A stretch of 64,000 nt of DNA from positions 1-64,000 of the forward strand of contig NZ_SAWZ01000007.1 of the NCBI RefSeq assembly GCF_004122095.1. The letters are read 5' to 3'. This DNA comes from Pseudoxanthomonas composti (GTDB lineage Bacteria; Pseudomonadota; Gammaproteobacteria; Xanthomonadales; Xanthomonadaceae). The stretch's first letter is position 1; the number at the start of each line of letters is the position of its first letter. Position numbers and translations under genes: made by a program. Under the pieces are notes generated by a model. The model was given only the letters and a program-made list of their open reading frames with translations. It did no database searches and was not told the DNA's origin. Shown here one piece after another: positions 27,318 through 35,917 of this stretch.

Positions 27318-30300
27318 ATGGACGACAAAGTCCCACATCATGTGGTTGCGATGGACGATGATGTCACCTCGTTCGTTGCTGACGAAGCGCGGCTTCAGAC
27401 CTTTCGGGACGCCAGTGATCAGCTGTCCAAGTTCTCTGTGCCGCATCTGGTTGGTGCGTCCAACCCGCACGAGAAGCTCTTCTATGCCTTCTTCGACGGA
27501 ACCGGAAACGATGCCGACAAGGACCCGCTGCATGCGACCAATGTGGACGCTTTGCGAAAGCAGGTCAGAGCATTACAAGCCAGCGACCCCCAGATCGCCT
27601 CGCATTACGTCGCCGGCGTCGGCACGCAAGATCAGGTCCTCGCCCGGGGCCTGGACGGTGCGCTGGGCCTTACGCATGAAGCACGCATGGAGGAGATGTA
27701 TTGGAGGCTCGCCGATAAGGCAGAGGAGTGGTCACGCGCCGACCCCCACGTCAATATCCGCGTGTGCTCCGTCGGTTTCAGCCGTGGCGCCACCCAGTGC
27801 GCCATCTTCAGCAACCTGCTAGATCAACGGGGCATCATCGATCCGACTAGCCGTACGTACGATGCGGAGGGACGCATTTTCTACACCCGCCATATCGCCG
27901 CACCCGGCATGACGCCGCAGGCCGTGGGCCTGTTCGATCCGGTGTCCACGGGCGTGCAGCAGCTGTACGACCGCCGGCTGGCGCCTTCGGTGGTCTCCGG
28001 CTTCCAGATCACCGCGCTGGACGAGCGGCGGATAAAGTTCGTATCCGAGCGCATCCTGCCGCTGGGCGTGTCCGAGGACGGACGCTTCCTCAATGTGATG
28101 GTTGCCGGGGCGCACTCGAACATCGGTGGCGGCTACCTGCGCGATGGCCTGTCGCGTCGCAGCTTCAACCTGATGAGCGATTACCTCAACGCCCAGCGGC
28201 CTGACGCACCGATGTTCGAGAAGGTGTACGAGCCGCACGATCCGCGGCTGAACCGGGTGCACAACTCGCACGAGGGCATGGCGATCTACCTGCTGGACCG
28301 CAAGGTCGATCGCGCAACGCCCGAGGGCGCCAACACGCGCCTGGCACCACAAGCGCCCGCCAACGCCGGGCAGGTGACGATGCAGGACGCCTTGCCTCAC
28401 CATCCCCAGCAATTCGGCGACCGCATCGCCCTTGGTCCCTCGGTCCCCTCGCGCCTTGGCCCGATTCCCGAACAGCCAGGCGCGTCGTTCATCGCCAATG
28501 TCGAGCGGATCGCCAAGGCGGAAGCTGCGGGCATCGGCCCGCTGCCCGCCGAGCAGAAGCTGGCAAGTCTCGCCCAGCGCTTCGCGGGCGGGGCCGGCGT
28601 GGCCCTGGGCGTGGGCGCGAGTGTGTACGACGGCGCGCAGACCGCCCGCCGCGCCGCGGAGCTGATGGAACAGGGCAATAGCACGGCGGCGCAGTCCGAA
28701 CTGAGCCATGCCCTGGCCCGCAACGCCGGTGGCTGGATCGGTGGGGCCACGGCCACCTATGCCGTCGGCGCGGCCGGCGCTTCGGGCTTCGTGCCGGCGG
28801 CGATCGTGGCCGGCGATGCACTGCTGATGAGCAAGGCCTTCGACAAGGCGGTGGACCTCAAGGAAAACCGCGAGATCTTCCACCAGACCGACAAGGACGG
28901 CGTGGCGTGGCGGTTCAACGGACGGGATTGGGAACGCCAGGCCACGTTCGACCGCGCCGGCGATCAGCCCACCCAGGCAGCGGTGGGCGCCAGCTACGCC
29001 AAGTCGCAGGAACTGGGCGCCATGGCCAATGCCAGGGCCGTCGAGTTCGCCCTCGGCAAGGTGCCGGCGCCGCAGGATCCGTTCAACCTGCCGGCCAAGC
29101 CCAGCGATCAGACCGGGCTGGACAACCAGCCCTGGCGTCGCAACCCGGAAACCGAGACCTGGGAGCGCCAGGTCAAGACCGGCGTGTCCGGCGCCAATGA
29201 TCGCGGTACCTACGAGGCCCAGACCGCCAGCCCGGAACAGGCCCGCCGGCTCGACCAGGAGGCCCTGGGGCGCATTGCGTCCAACATCGCCAATGGCCGC
29301 GAAGCGGTGGCCCAGGCCTATCTGGAGCATCACGCCGCCCAACGCGGCCAGGACTACGGCGTGGGCGTGCCGGCGGCGGTGGAACAGGCCAGGGCCCAGC
29401 CCGACCAGGTGCAGGGTCACGATGGCCAGGCCTACCGGCGCGGCCCGGATCACCAATGGTCCGGGCCGGACGGCCAGGCCACCGGCAACCTGGCCATCGA
29501 GTTGGAACTGACGCACCAGCTGCGTCAGCCGGTGCTGGAGCGCGACCAACAGACGTTGGCGGCCCTGCGGGCCCGGCCCGCGCCCACGGCCGCCCAGCAG
29601 GAGCACAGCGAGCTGCTGCACCGCTACCGCGCCGCCGGCATCGATCTGAACGCCCAGGAGGGCAACCTGCAGGCGGTGCAACTGGCCACACAGCGCACGC
29701 GGGATGCCGCCGGCCTCACCGGGCCGACGATGCAGCAGCTGCAACGGGACGAGCACGGCCACTACGGCTACGACAGCCCCATCGCGCACCTGCAGGCAGG
29801 GCCGGACGGGGTGGTTCGGCAGGTCGCCACCACCAGCTCCGAGGAACTGCGCCAGGCCAAGGCGGAGCTGAGGCAGACCACCATGGAACACCTCCCCACG
29901 CTGGCCGCGGTCTCGGTGACCGCGCCGGCCAGGGCCGACGCGCAAGCGCAGTCGTCAGCGCCGGAAAAGGCCGCCCCAGGCCGGGTGCTGGCCGACGACC
30001 CGACGCACCCGGACCACGCGACCTATCAGCGGATCCATACGTGGGTGAGTGGCACGGGCAACTGGAACGAGGAGGAAAGCCGGAACGTCGCCGCCTCGCT
30101 CTACCGGCAGCAGCTGGACGACCCGCTGGTCAAGCGCGTGGATCAGGTATCCGGAGGGCTCGGCAAGGATGGCGCGCACAACGTCTTTGCGGTCTACGCC
30201 CCGCACGGCATCGGCGTCGCGCCGATGTTTCACGCGCATGTCGATGGGCGCCAGGCCGCCCAGGAACCGGCCCAGCAGAACCTCCAGCAGGCCGAAACCC

Positions 30301-30398
30301 TCAAGCAGGATCAGCTGCGCCAGCAGGCGCTGGAACAGACGCAGAAGCAACACCAGCAGCAGGAGCAGGGACCGAAAATGGCGATGGGCGGCCCCTGA
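27318..30398 (+). CDS. Predicted X-T4SS effector: Tle1-like (DUF2235) phospholipase with C-terminal XVIPCD
   Basis: The 1026-residue protein has three parts. Residues about 50-310 are a DUF2235/Tle1-type alpha/beta hydrolase: FFDGTGN (60-64), nucleophile Ser155 in GFSRG, Asp207 in LFDPVS, and His266 in AGAHSNIGGGY. The middle (about 310-880) has a Gly/Ala-rich hydrophobic stretch and Trp/Tyr-Arg repeats near residues 527, 602 and 702. Residues about 890-1026 are the Xanthomonadales secretion tail (XVIPCD): DDPTHPDHATYQRI, ESRNVAASLYRQQL, VDQVSGG, NVFAVYAPHG, HVDGRQAAQEPAQQN and a Gln-rich end. Family knowledge says such tails dock on VirD4 of the antibacterial type IV system, and Tle1 enzymes degrade phospholipids of target cells. 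ATG 27318 follows AAGGAGCG. No virB/virD genes are in the window. Confidence 0.9.
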   Translation: MDDKVPHHVVAMDDDVTSFVADEARLQTFRDASDQLSKFSVPHLVGASNPHEKLFYAFFDGTGNDADKDPLHATNVDALRKQVRALQASDPQIASHYVAGVGTQDQVLARGLDGALGLTHEARMEEMYWRLADKAEEWSRADPHVNIRVCSVGFSRGATQCAIFSNLLDQRGIIDPTSRTYDAEGRIFYTRHIAAPGMTPQAVGLFDPVSTGVQQLYDRRLAPSVVSGFQITALDERRIKFVSERILPLGVSEDGRFLNVMVAGAHSNIGGGYLRDGLSRRSFNLMSDYLNAQRPDAPMFEKVYEPHDPRLNRVHNSHEGMAIYLLDRKVDRATPEGANTRLAPQAPANAGQVTMQDALPHHPQQFGDRIALGPSVPSRLGPIPEQPGASFIANVERIAKAEAAGIGPLPAEQKLASLAQRFAGGAGVALGVGASVYDGAQTARRAAELMEQGNSTAAQSELSHALARNAGGWIGGATATYAVGAAGASGFVPAAIVAGDALLMSKAFDKAVDLKENREIFHQTDKDGVAWRFNGRDWERQATFDRAGDQPTQAAVGASYAKSQELGAMANARAVEFALGKVPAPQDPFNLPAKPSDQTGLDNQPWRRNPETETWERQVKTGVSGANDRGTYEAQTASPEQARRLDQEALGRIASNIANGREAVAQAYLEHHAAQRGQDYGVGVPAAVEQARAQPDQVQGHDGQAYRRGPDHQWSGPDGQATGNLAIELELTHQLRQPVLERDQQTLAALRARPAPTAAQQEHSELLHRYRAAGIDLNAQEGNLQAVQLATQRTRDAAGLTGPTMQQLQRDEHGHYGYDSPIAHLQAGPDGVVRQVATTSSEELRQAKAELRQTTMEHLPTLAAVSVTAPARADAQAQSSAPEKAAPGRVLADDPTHPDHATYQRIHTWVSGTGNWNEEESRNVAASLYRQQLDDPLVKRVDQVSGGLGKDGAHNVFAVYAPHGIGVAPMFHAHVDGRQAAQEPAQQNLQQAETLKQDQLRQQALEQTQKQHQQQEQGPKMAMGGP

Positions 30399-30462
30399 TC
30401 GACCTCCCGCAGCGCTCGCCCTGAAGATCAGTCGCCAGGCCGGTGCCCTCGTTCGCTGCGCT

Positions 30463-32103
30463 TCAGCGCGGCGGATACAGGTCCAGCAGGCGCAGCGTCA
30501 CCCCGTTGGTCCAGCCGAAGCCGTCCTGGTTGGGGTACTCGCCGCCGCCTGCGCCCTGGCCGGTGGCCAGCACGTCGTATTTCTCGGTGAGCTTGTGCTC
30601 GGCATCGAACACGCCCTGCACGCGCGTCAGGAAGCGGCGGCCGATCTTCTCGGCCAGGGCGTGCTGCTGGTAGCGGCGCAGGCCATCGACCGCCACCCAC
30701 TGCAACGGCGCCCAGCCATTGGGCGCGTCCCACTGCTGCCCGCTACGCACGGGCGTGGTGACCAGCCCGCCCTGCGCCAGCAGCTGGGCCTGCGCGACCT
30801 GCGCGGTGGCCTGCGCATGCGCAGGCGAAGCAAGGCCTGCGAACAGTGGGAACAGCATGGCCGCCGTCACCTGCTCACGCGGCGCCTGGGTACGCAGATC
30901 GTAGTCGGCGTAATAGCCCTTGGGATTCCACAGATGCCGCTCGATCGCGGCCTGCCGCTGCCTGGCGCGCGCGGCGTAATCGGTGGTGCAGGCCTTGGGC
31001 TGCTCTGCGCAAGCCGCGGCGAGCGTGCGCTCCAGGTGATACATCAGGCTGTTCAGATCCACCGGCACGATCTGCGTGGTGTGGATGCTGGACAGCCGCT
31101 GCGGGTCGTCGAACCAGCGGCTGGAGAAATCCCACCCCGACTCGGCCGCCGCGCGCAGGTCGCGATAGACCTCGCCGGCCGGGCGCGTCTGCCGCACTTC
31201 GGCCGCAGTGCGGATGTCGTGCACCCAGGCTTCCTGGCGCGGGGTGTCGCGATCGTCCCAATAGCGATTGAGCACGCTGCCATCGGCCAGCCTCACCACC
31301 CGCGCCGAGGCGCTGCCCGGCGCCAGGCCTTCGCTGCCGCGCATCCAGTAGGCGTACTCGGCCTGCAGCTGCGGCAGATAGCGGCCATGCACGTCCTTGC
31401 CCTCGCGGGTGGCCGCATCGCTGACCATGAAGGCGAAGAACGGCGGCTGCGAGCGGCTCAGGTAGTAGCTGCGGGTGCCATTGGGCACATGGCCGTAGGT
31501 GTCGATCTGGTAGGCGAAGTTGTCCAGCATCTGCCGCGCCAGCGCGCCGCGCCCGCTTTCGGCCAGGCCCAGCATGGTGAAGTACGAATCCCAGTAGTAC
31601 ACCTCGCGGAAGCGCCCGCCCGGCACCACCGTCGGCTGCGGCAGCGCCAGCGCGCTGCTGTGTGGCGGCACGGTCTTGAAGCTGCGGGTCAGCACCGGCC
31701 ACAGCGCGTCGATGTGCGCGCGCAGGCCGGTGTCCTGGCGCAGTACCGGCACCTGCAGCGGTGGGTCCTCGTCGAAGTGCTGGGCGAGGAAGGCTTTGAG
31801 ATCGAAGCCGGGCCTTCCGCGCTCGGCCAGGTAGCGTGCTTCCACCTGCGCAGGCTCGCCGCGCACGGTCATGTCGACGAAATGCTTCTGGTCGCTGAAG
31901 ACCTCCCCTTCCTGCACCGCGCGGAACAGCGCCGGGTACAGCAGGTCCGGCGTGACCGGTGCCGGCGTGGCGGCAAGGCGCGGCGCTGGCGGGCTGCCCG
32001 CCGGTGCGGGCCTCGGCACCGCGCGGGGCGCGCCCGCGCAGGCGGCCAGCAACAGGCTGGCGCAGAGTCCGTACAGGGGCGCGCGCAGGGCTTGGGGCTT
32101 CAT
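30463..32103 (-). CDS. treA: Periplasmic lipoprotein trehalase (GH37)
   Basis: The 546-residue enzyme hydrolyses trehalose to two glucoses. Both GH37 signatures are present: PGGRFREVYYWDSYF near 150-165 and QWDAPNGWAPLQW near 455. Other markers are the SGWDFSSRWF motif, with the catalytic Asp, and the Gly-rich loop GGGEYPNQDGFGWTNG near the end. The N-terminus is a lipoprotein signal (LLLAACAG, lipobox LAAC), whereas E. coli TreA is a soluble periplasmic enzyme; lipid anchoring is therefore a local variant. A Pro/Ala linker (residues about 25-50) follows the Cys. It converges with the effector gene and is 361 bp downstream of the SulP gene. Confidence 0.95.
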   Translation of the reverse strand: MKPQALRAPLYGLCASLLLAACAGAPRAVPRPAPAGSPPAPRLAATPAPVTPDLLYPALFRAVQEGEVFSDQKHFVDMTVRGEPAQVEARYLAERGRPGFDLKAFLAQHFDEDPPLQVPVLRQDTGLRAHIDALWPVLTRSFKTVPPHSSALALPQPTVVPGGRFREVYYWDSYFTMLGLAESGRGALARQMLDNFAYQIDTYGHVPNGTRSYYLSRSQPPFFAFMVSDAATREGKDVHGRYLPQLQAEYAYWMRGSEGLAPGSASARVVRLADGSVLNRYWDDRDTPRQEAWVHDIRTAAEVRQTRPAGEVYRDLRAAAESGWDFSSRWFDDPQRLSSIHTTQIVPVDLNSLMYHLERTLAAACAEQPKACTTDYAARARQRQAAIERHLWNPKGYYADYDLRTQAPREQVTAAMLFPLFAGLASPAHAQATAQVAQAQLLAQGGLVTTPVRSGQQWDAPNGWAPLQWVAVDGLRRYQQHALAEKIGRRFLTRVQGVFDAEHKLTEKYDVLATGQGAGGGEYPNQDGFGWTNGVTLRLLDLYPPR

Positions 32104-32464
32104 GGCATCGTCCGTTCTCTTGGAATGGCAGCATCATGCACGGCGCGCGCCATGCGCATGTGACCTGCACCCATGCCGCGCGGCGGATTCCGGCGGCAGG
32201 CAGCGAAGGTCCCCGATGCGCAGGGCATCGCTGCGGCGGCAACGGGATCCGTTGGCGCACGCGCCGCGGCGTTGCACCGGCGTGGCCGGCACGATCATAC
32301 GCAGCGCATCGCGCCAGCCGGTTGTGCGGCGCGCCACGTCGCGCGCGGGCGTGGCCGGCGGTCCACACGAATGCTGGGATGCACTCCGCGGTGGCCGTGC
32401 CCTGCAGCGGTCATCGAGAACGCCGGCTTACGACGAACTGGTCAGCGCCGCTGGCGCCGGTGGA
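32104..32464. other. Intergenic region between SulP and trehalase genes
   Basis: This 361-bp stretch has no supported gene on either strand. It is uniformly GC-rich. It must hold the trehalase promoter if that gene is transcribed on its own, but no clear -35/-10 pair was found. Confidence 0.4.
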
Positions 32465-33940
32465 TCACCCGGCGACTTCATCGGCGCCATCGTCCAGCAG
32501 CGCGCGTTGCTGCAGGCCAATGAGCTGCAAGCTGCAACCATGGTGCTCGAAACGCGCCCGCAGCTTGTCCAGGGCCGCCAGCGCGGTGATGTCCCAGAAG
32601 CGCGCGCCGCCCACGTCCAGCACCACGGCCGCGCCCTGGGCCTGGCGCGGGTCGAAGGCATCGAGGAAGGCATCGGCCGAGGCGAAGAACACCGGCCCGG
32701 CCACGGTGTAGCGGTGCAGCGGCGCGCCATCCGGCCCGGTCTCCACCGCGTGCACCACCCGGACCGCCGAGGCCGCCTTCCAGGCGAAGAACAGCGCGCT
32801 CAGCAACACGCCCAGGCCCACGCCGATGGACAGATCGTGCGAGACCAGGGTCGCGGCGACCGTGGACAGCATCACCAGGCTGGACAGCTTGGGGTGCGCT
32901 GCCAGCTTGCGCAGCGAGCCCCAGTCGAAGGTGGACACCGAGACCATCACCATGATCGCCACCAGCGCGACCACCGGCACCTTGGACACCCAGGGCTTGA
33001 GCAGCACCATCAGGATCAGCAGGAAAACCCCGGCGAACAGCGTGGACAGGCGGCCGCGGCCACCGTAGCGCACGTTGCCCACGGTCTGGCCGATCATGCC
33101 GCAGCCGGCGATGCCACCGAACAGGCCGGCCGCCATGTTGGCCAGGCCCAGGCCAGCGCATTCGCGGCTCTTGCTGCTGGGGCTGTCGGTCAGTTCATCG
33201 ACCACCCGCGCGGTCATCAGCGATTCCAGCAGGCCCACCAGCGCGATCGCCAGCGCAGGTCCGGCGATGATGCGCAGCGTCTCCCAGTCCAGCGGCACAC
33301 CCAGGCCATGCCAGTACGGCAGCCGATCCGGCAGCTGGCCGAGCTCGCCGACGGTCTTCAGCGGCAAGTCCATCGCGCCGGCGATGACGGTGAGCAGCAC
33401 GATGCAGATCAATGGCGAGGGAATGGCCGACACGCCCGGCCATGGCAGGCGCGGCAGTCCATAGATGATCGCCAGGCCCAGCGCCAACATCGCATAGGTC
33501 GCCACGCCCGCGCCGGCCAGCTGCGGCAGCTGCGCGCTGAAGATCAGGATGGCCAACGCGTTGACGAAGCCCGTGCGCACCGAGGCGCTGACAAAACGCA
33601 TCAGCACGCCCAGCCGCAGCAGGCCGAACACGATCTGAATCGCCCCGGCCAGCACGCCGGCGGCCAGCAGATAGGGCAAACCATGGCTGGCCATCAATGG
33701 CGCCACCACCAGCGCCACCGACCCGGCCGCGGCCGAGATCATCGCCGGGCGCCCGCCGGTGAAGGCGATCACCAGCGAGATCACGAACGAGGCGTACAGG
33801 CCCACCTGCGGGTCCACGCCGGCCACGAAGGAGAAGGCGATCACCTCCGGGATGAGCGCGAAGGTGGCCACCGCGCCGGCGAGCAGCTCGCGCACGGGTC
33901 GGTGGCGCCATTGCGCCAGTTCGGATTGCAGCGGGGACAT
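32465..33940 (-). CDS. SulP family inorganic anion transporter
   Basis: The 491-residue protein is an inner-membrane SLC26/SulP carrier with roughly 12-14 helices (residues 15-395) and a C-terminal STAS domain (about 410-485; VVLDVGGARFWDITALAALDKL). The N-terminal ELLAGAVATFALIPEVIAFSFVAGVDPQVGLYASF and the central AGLGLANMAAGLFGGIAGCGMIGQT are typical of the BicA/SulP group, which moves sulfate or bicarbonate with Na+ or H+. The ion cannot be decided here; no carbonic anhydrase or sulfate gene is adjacent. It lies downstream of the GH64 gene on the same strand, with a hairpin between them. Confidence 0.9.
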   Translation of the reverse strand: MSPLQSELAQWRHRPVRELLAGAVATFALIPEVIAFSFVAGVDPQVGLYASFVISLVIAFTGGRPAMISAAAGSVALVVAPLMASHGLPYLLAAGVLAGAIQIVFGLLRLGVLMRFVSASVRTGFVNALAILIFSAQLPQLAGAGVATYAMLALGLAIIYGLPRLPWPGVSAIPSPLICIVLLTVIAGAMDLPLKTVGELGQLPDRLPYWHGLGVPLDWETLRIIAGPALAIALVGLLESLMTARVVDELTDSPSSKSRECAGLGLANMAAGLFGGIAGCGMIGQTVGNVRYGGRGRLSTLFAGVFLLILMVLLKPWVSKVPVVALVAIMVMVSVSTFDWGSLRKLAAHPKLSSLVMLSTVAATLVSHDLSIGVGLGVLLSALFFAWKAASAVRVVHAVETGPDGAPLHRYTVAGPVFFASADAFLDAFDPRQAQGAAVVLDVGGARFWDITALAALDKLRARFEHHGCSLQLIGLQQRALLDDGADEVAG

Positions 33941-34027
33941 GGGGGCCTGGCGGGAACGGCCCGCGACGGGAACGCGCGGACCTGGAAGAAGCGCACATTG
34001 TGCCAAGTCCCCGACCTGGCCGCATGC

Positions 34028-34056
34028 GGGCGGCACGAAGCGTCATCGTGCCGCCC
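34028..34056 (-). terminator. Hairpin between GH64 and SulP genes
   Basis: GGGCGGCACGA (34028-34038) pairs perfectly with TCGTGCCGCCC (34046-34056) around a 7-nt loop. It is 56 nt past the end of the GH64 gene and lacks a T tract. Confidence 0.55.
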
Positions 34057-34111
34057 GGCCCACCACCGCCTTGGAACCGCCGCGCCAGGCCAGGACCGGC
34101 GTTGGTGACGC

Positions 34112-35653
34112 TTACCAGCCGATGGTGAAGGTCACCGTGGTCGGCGCGTCGGTGTGAATCGAAGGACTGAAATCGCCGACGTCGTCGTAGGCGAACCCGT
34201 AGGCCAGCGCGCCGATGCTGTGGTCGTGCCAGAACTTGGCGTACCAGTTGGCCGCCTGCCCCGCCGGGTAGTGCGAAGGCTGGTCGTACCACAGGGCCGG
34301 GGTCTCGGCGACGTGGCGGTTCAATGCGGCGCACAGCTGGGCCTGCAGCTGCAGCTGGATATCCACGTTGCTGGCCTCGCGCGCATCGTTGAGCAGGCCC
34401 GCGCCGAGGAACACCTCGGAGGTGGTGGGCTTGCCGTTGATGTAATAGGTCCCGTTCTGGTTGCCGCCGGTGAAGACGAAGCGATCGCCCTGCACGCGGC
34501 CGCGGAAGGTCCCCAGGTTGTCCAGCGTGAACACCAGGTCTTCGTTGCGGAACCTGGCCCACACCGCATCGATGTAGCCCTGCAGGTAGTCGCCATTGGG
34601 CTGGCCGGCGATGAAGGTGGCGTGCGATGGCGCCACGATGCGATAGGGCGCATAGGGGTTCTGCGCCAGGTGGGTGAACTGGCTCGGCACCTGCTGCTGG
34701 AAGGCGGTGAACAGCTGTGCCCGCGACTCGGTCAGCGGCTCGCCCACGCTCTGGTCGAAGCCACCCAGGCCCTGCACGCGCAGCCGCAGCGGAAAACCGA
34801 AATGGTCCACGCGGGTGGTGTTGACGAAGATGCCCGGGTTGTCGTGTCCCGGCGGCAGGATCGCCATCTCGCCGAAGTCGAAGTACACATCGATGTTCGG
34901 ATCGGTGGGGTTCTCGATATTGGCCCCGGCATAGCCGATGTTGCCGTTGCCGTCGAGCAGCACCTTGATGTACATCGGCGAGCCCACCGACATCAGCACC
35001 CGCGCCGAGTCGATCGGCGGAATGGTGACAGAGCGCTTCTGGCTCAGCGTGTGGAAGTAGTTGGTGTAGCCCTGGCCGTTCTTCACCAGCGCGCCGTTGT
35101 CGGCCACCGACATGGGCACCAGGTTGCCGTTGGCGTCCACGTGCACGAACTGCCCGGTGTTCCAGTCGCGGCCGATGATGGCCCAGTACACCTGCGCGTC
35201 GGCCCAGCGGCCGCCGGTCTGGTTGACGATGTTGAAGGTGGTGCGGCCGTCCCAGGCGCCGCCCTCGCCGCCGCCGTTGCCTGGCGGCAAGCCACCGCCC
35301 CCGCTGCCGACGGTGTAGGTGTGGGTGGCGCTGTCGTAGGCGGCGACGCCCTTGTTGTAGGTGAAGCTGTAGCCGATCTGCTGGCCGCTGCCGACCGGCG
35401 CGATGGTGGTCTCGTAGCGGCCGCTGCCGGCGTTCCACTGCATGCGCAGGTTCTGCTGGTCGCCCCCGTTGAGCCGGTAGTGGATGTCGACCCAGGTGGT
35501 CGTGCCTTGCGAGGGCGCGAACCAGACCGTGGCGGTACTGCCGGCCACCGCGCCACCGTGGGCGTAATCGCTGCCGGTCTGCGCGCCTGCGCGCGGGACC
35601 ATCAGCACCAGGACGGCCAAGACCGTCGTCATCCACAACACCATGCGCTTCAT
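34112..35653 (-). CDS. Secreted GH64 endo-beta-1,3-glucanase with N-terminal CBM56-like domain
   Basis: The 513-residue enzyme starts with a signal peptide (MKRMVLWMTTVLAVLVLMVPRAGA). Residues about 30-115 form a beta-sandwich of the CBM56 type (VWFAPSQGTTTWVDIHYRLNGG, GYSFTYNKGVAAYDSATHTYTV), then a Gly-rich linker. The GH64 domain (about 135-513) shows FNIVNQTGGRWADAQVYWAIIG, YFDFGEMAI with candidate acid Glu262, and NTTRVDHFGFPL with candidate Asp283. GH64 enzymes release laminaripentaose from beta-1,3-glucan, a component of fungal cell walls. The start follows a good AGGAGA site. It is 264 bp downstream of the MscS gene and separated from it by a strong hairpin. Confidence 0.92.
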   Translation of the reverse strand: MKRMVLWMTTVLAVLVLMVPRAGAQTGSDYAHGGAVAGSTATVWFAPSQGTTTWVDIHYRLNGGDQQNLRMQWNAGSGRYETTIAPVGSGQQIGYSFTYNKGVAAYDSATHTYTVGSGGGGLPPGNGGGEGGAWDGRTTFNIVNQTGGRWADAQVYWAIIGRDWNTGQFVHVDANGNLVPMSVADNGALVKNGQGYTNYFHTLSQKRSVTIPPIDSARVLMSVGSPMYIKVLLDGNGNIGYAGANIENPTDPNIDVYFDFGEMAILPPGHDNPGIFVNTTRVDHFGFPLRLRVQGLGGFDQSVGEPLTESRAQLFTAFQQQVPSQFTHLAQNPYAPYRIVAPSHATFIAGQPNGDYLQGYIDAVWARFRNEDLVFTLDNLGTFRGRVQGDRFVFTGGNQNGTYYINGKPTTSEVFLGAGLLNDAREASNVDIQLQLQAQLCAALNRHVAETPALWYDQPSHYPAGQAANWYAKFWHDHSIGALAYGFAYDDVGDFSPSIHTDAPTTVTFTIGW

Positions 35654-35813
35654 GTACGTCTCCTTGGCGGGTCTACCTCGATGGTTCCGCGTGATGGGAA
35701 GAGCCAATGCCCAGGCGATACACCACAGCAGCATGGGCGATCACGGGCGCGGCATCGTGGCATGGCAGGCGGCAGGCGAATCCGGGCAACCTGTCATGTT
35801 CCCGGCGCGCGAC

Positions 35814-35866
35814 CGCATGTTGTCCTGCGTCAGGCCTGGCGATGACCTGATGCAGGACAACATGCG
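35814..35866. terminator. Strong 21-bp hairpin between MscS and GH64 genes
   Basis: CGCATGTTGTCCTGC (35814-35828) is the exact inverse complement of GCAGGACAACATGCG (35852-35866). The next six bases inward also pair with one G-U, giving a stem of about 21 bp and an 11-nt loop. It has no T tract on either side, so it may be a terminator, an mRNA-stabilising end or a protein site. It belongs to neither repeat family seen elsewhere. Confidence 0.6.
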
Positions 35867-35917
35867 TACATCAAGGTGTCCCGTCCGGGCCGGCAGGACT
35901 CAGCGCGCGCTTGTGGC

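Noticed and set aside
27819-29945. 708-residue - strand open frame opposite the effector
   Set aside because: It is antisense to the effector and shows no motif.
26286-31000. A type IV secretion gene cluster near the effector
   Set aside because: Flanking genes are a DMT transporter and trehalase; no VirB or VirD4 motif is present in the window.
33195-35636. 813-residue - strand frame overlapping both SulP and GH64 genes
   Set aside because: It is an out-of-frame reading on the same strand as two real genes; composition is Arg/Gly/Ala-rich.
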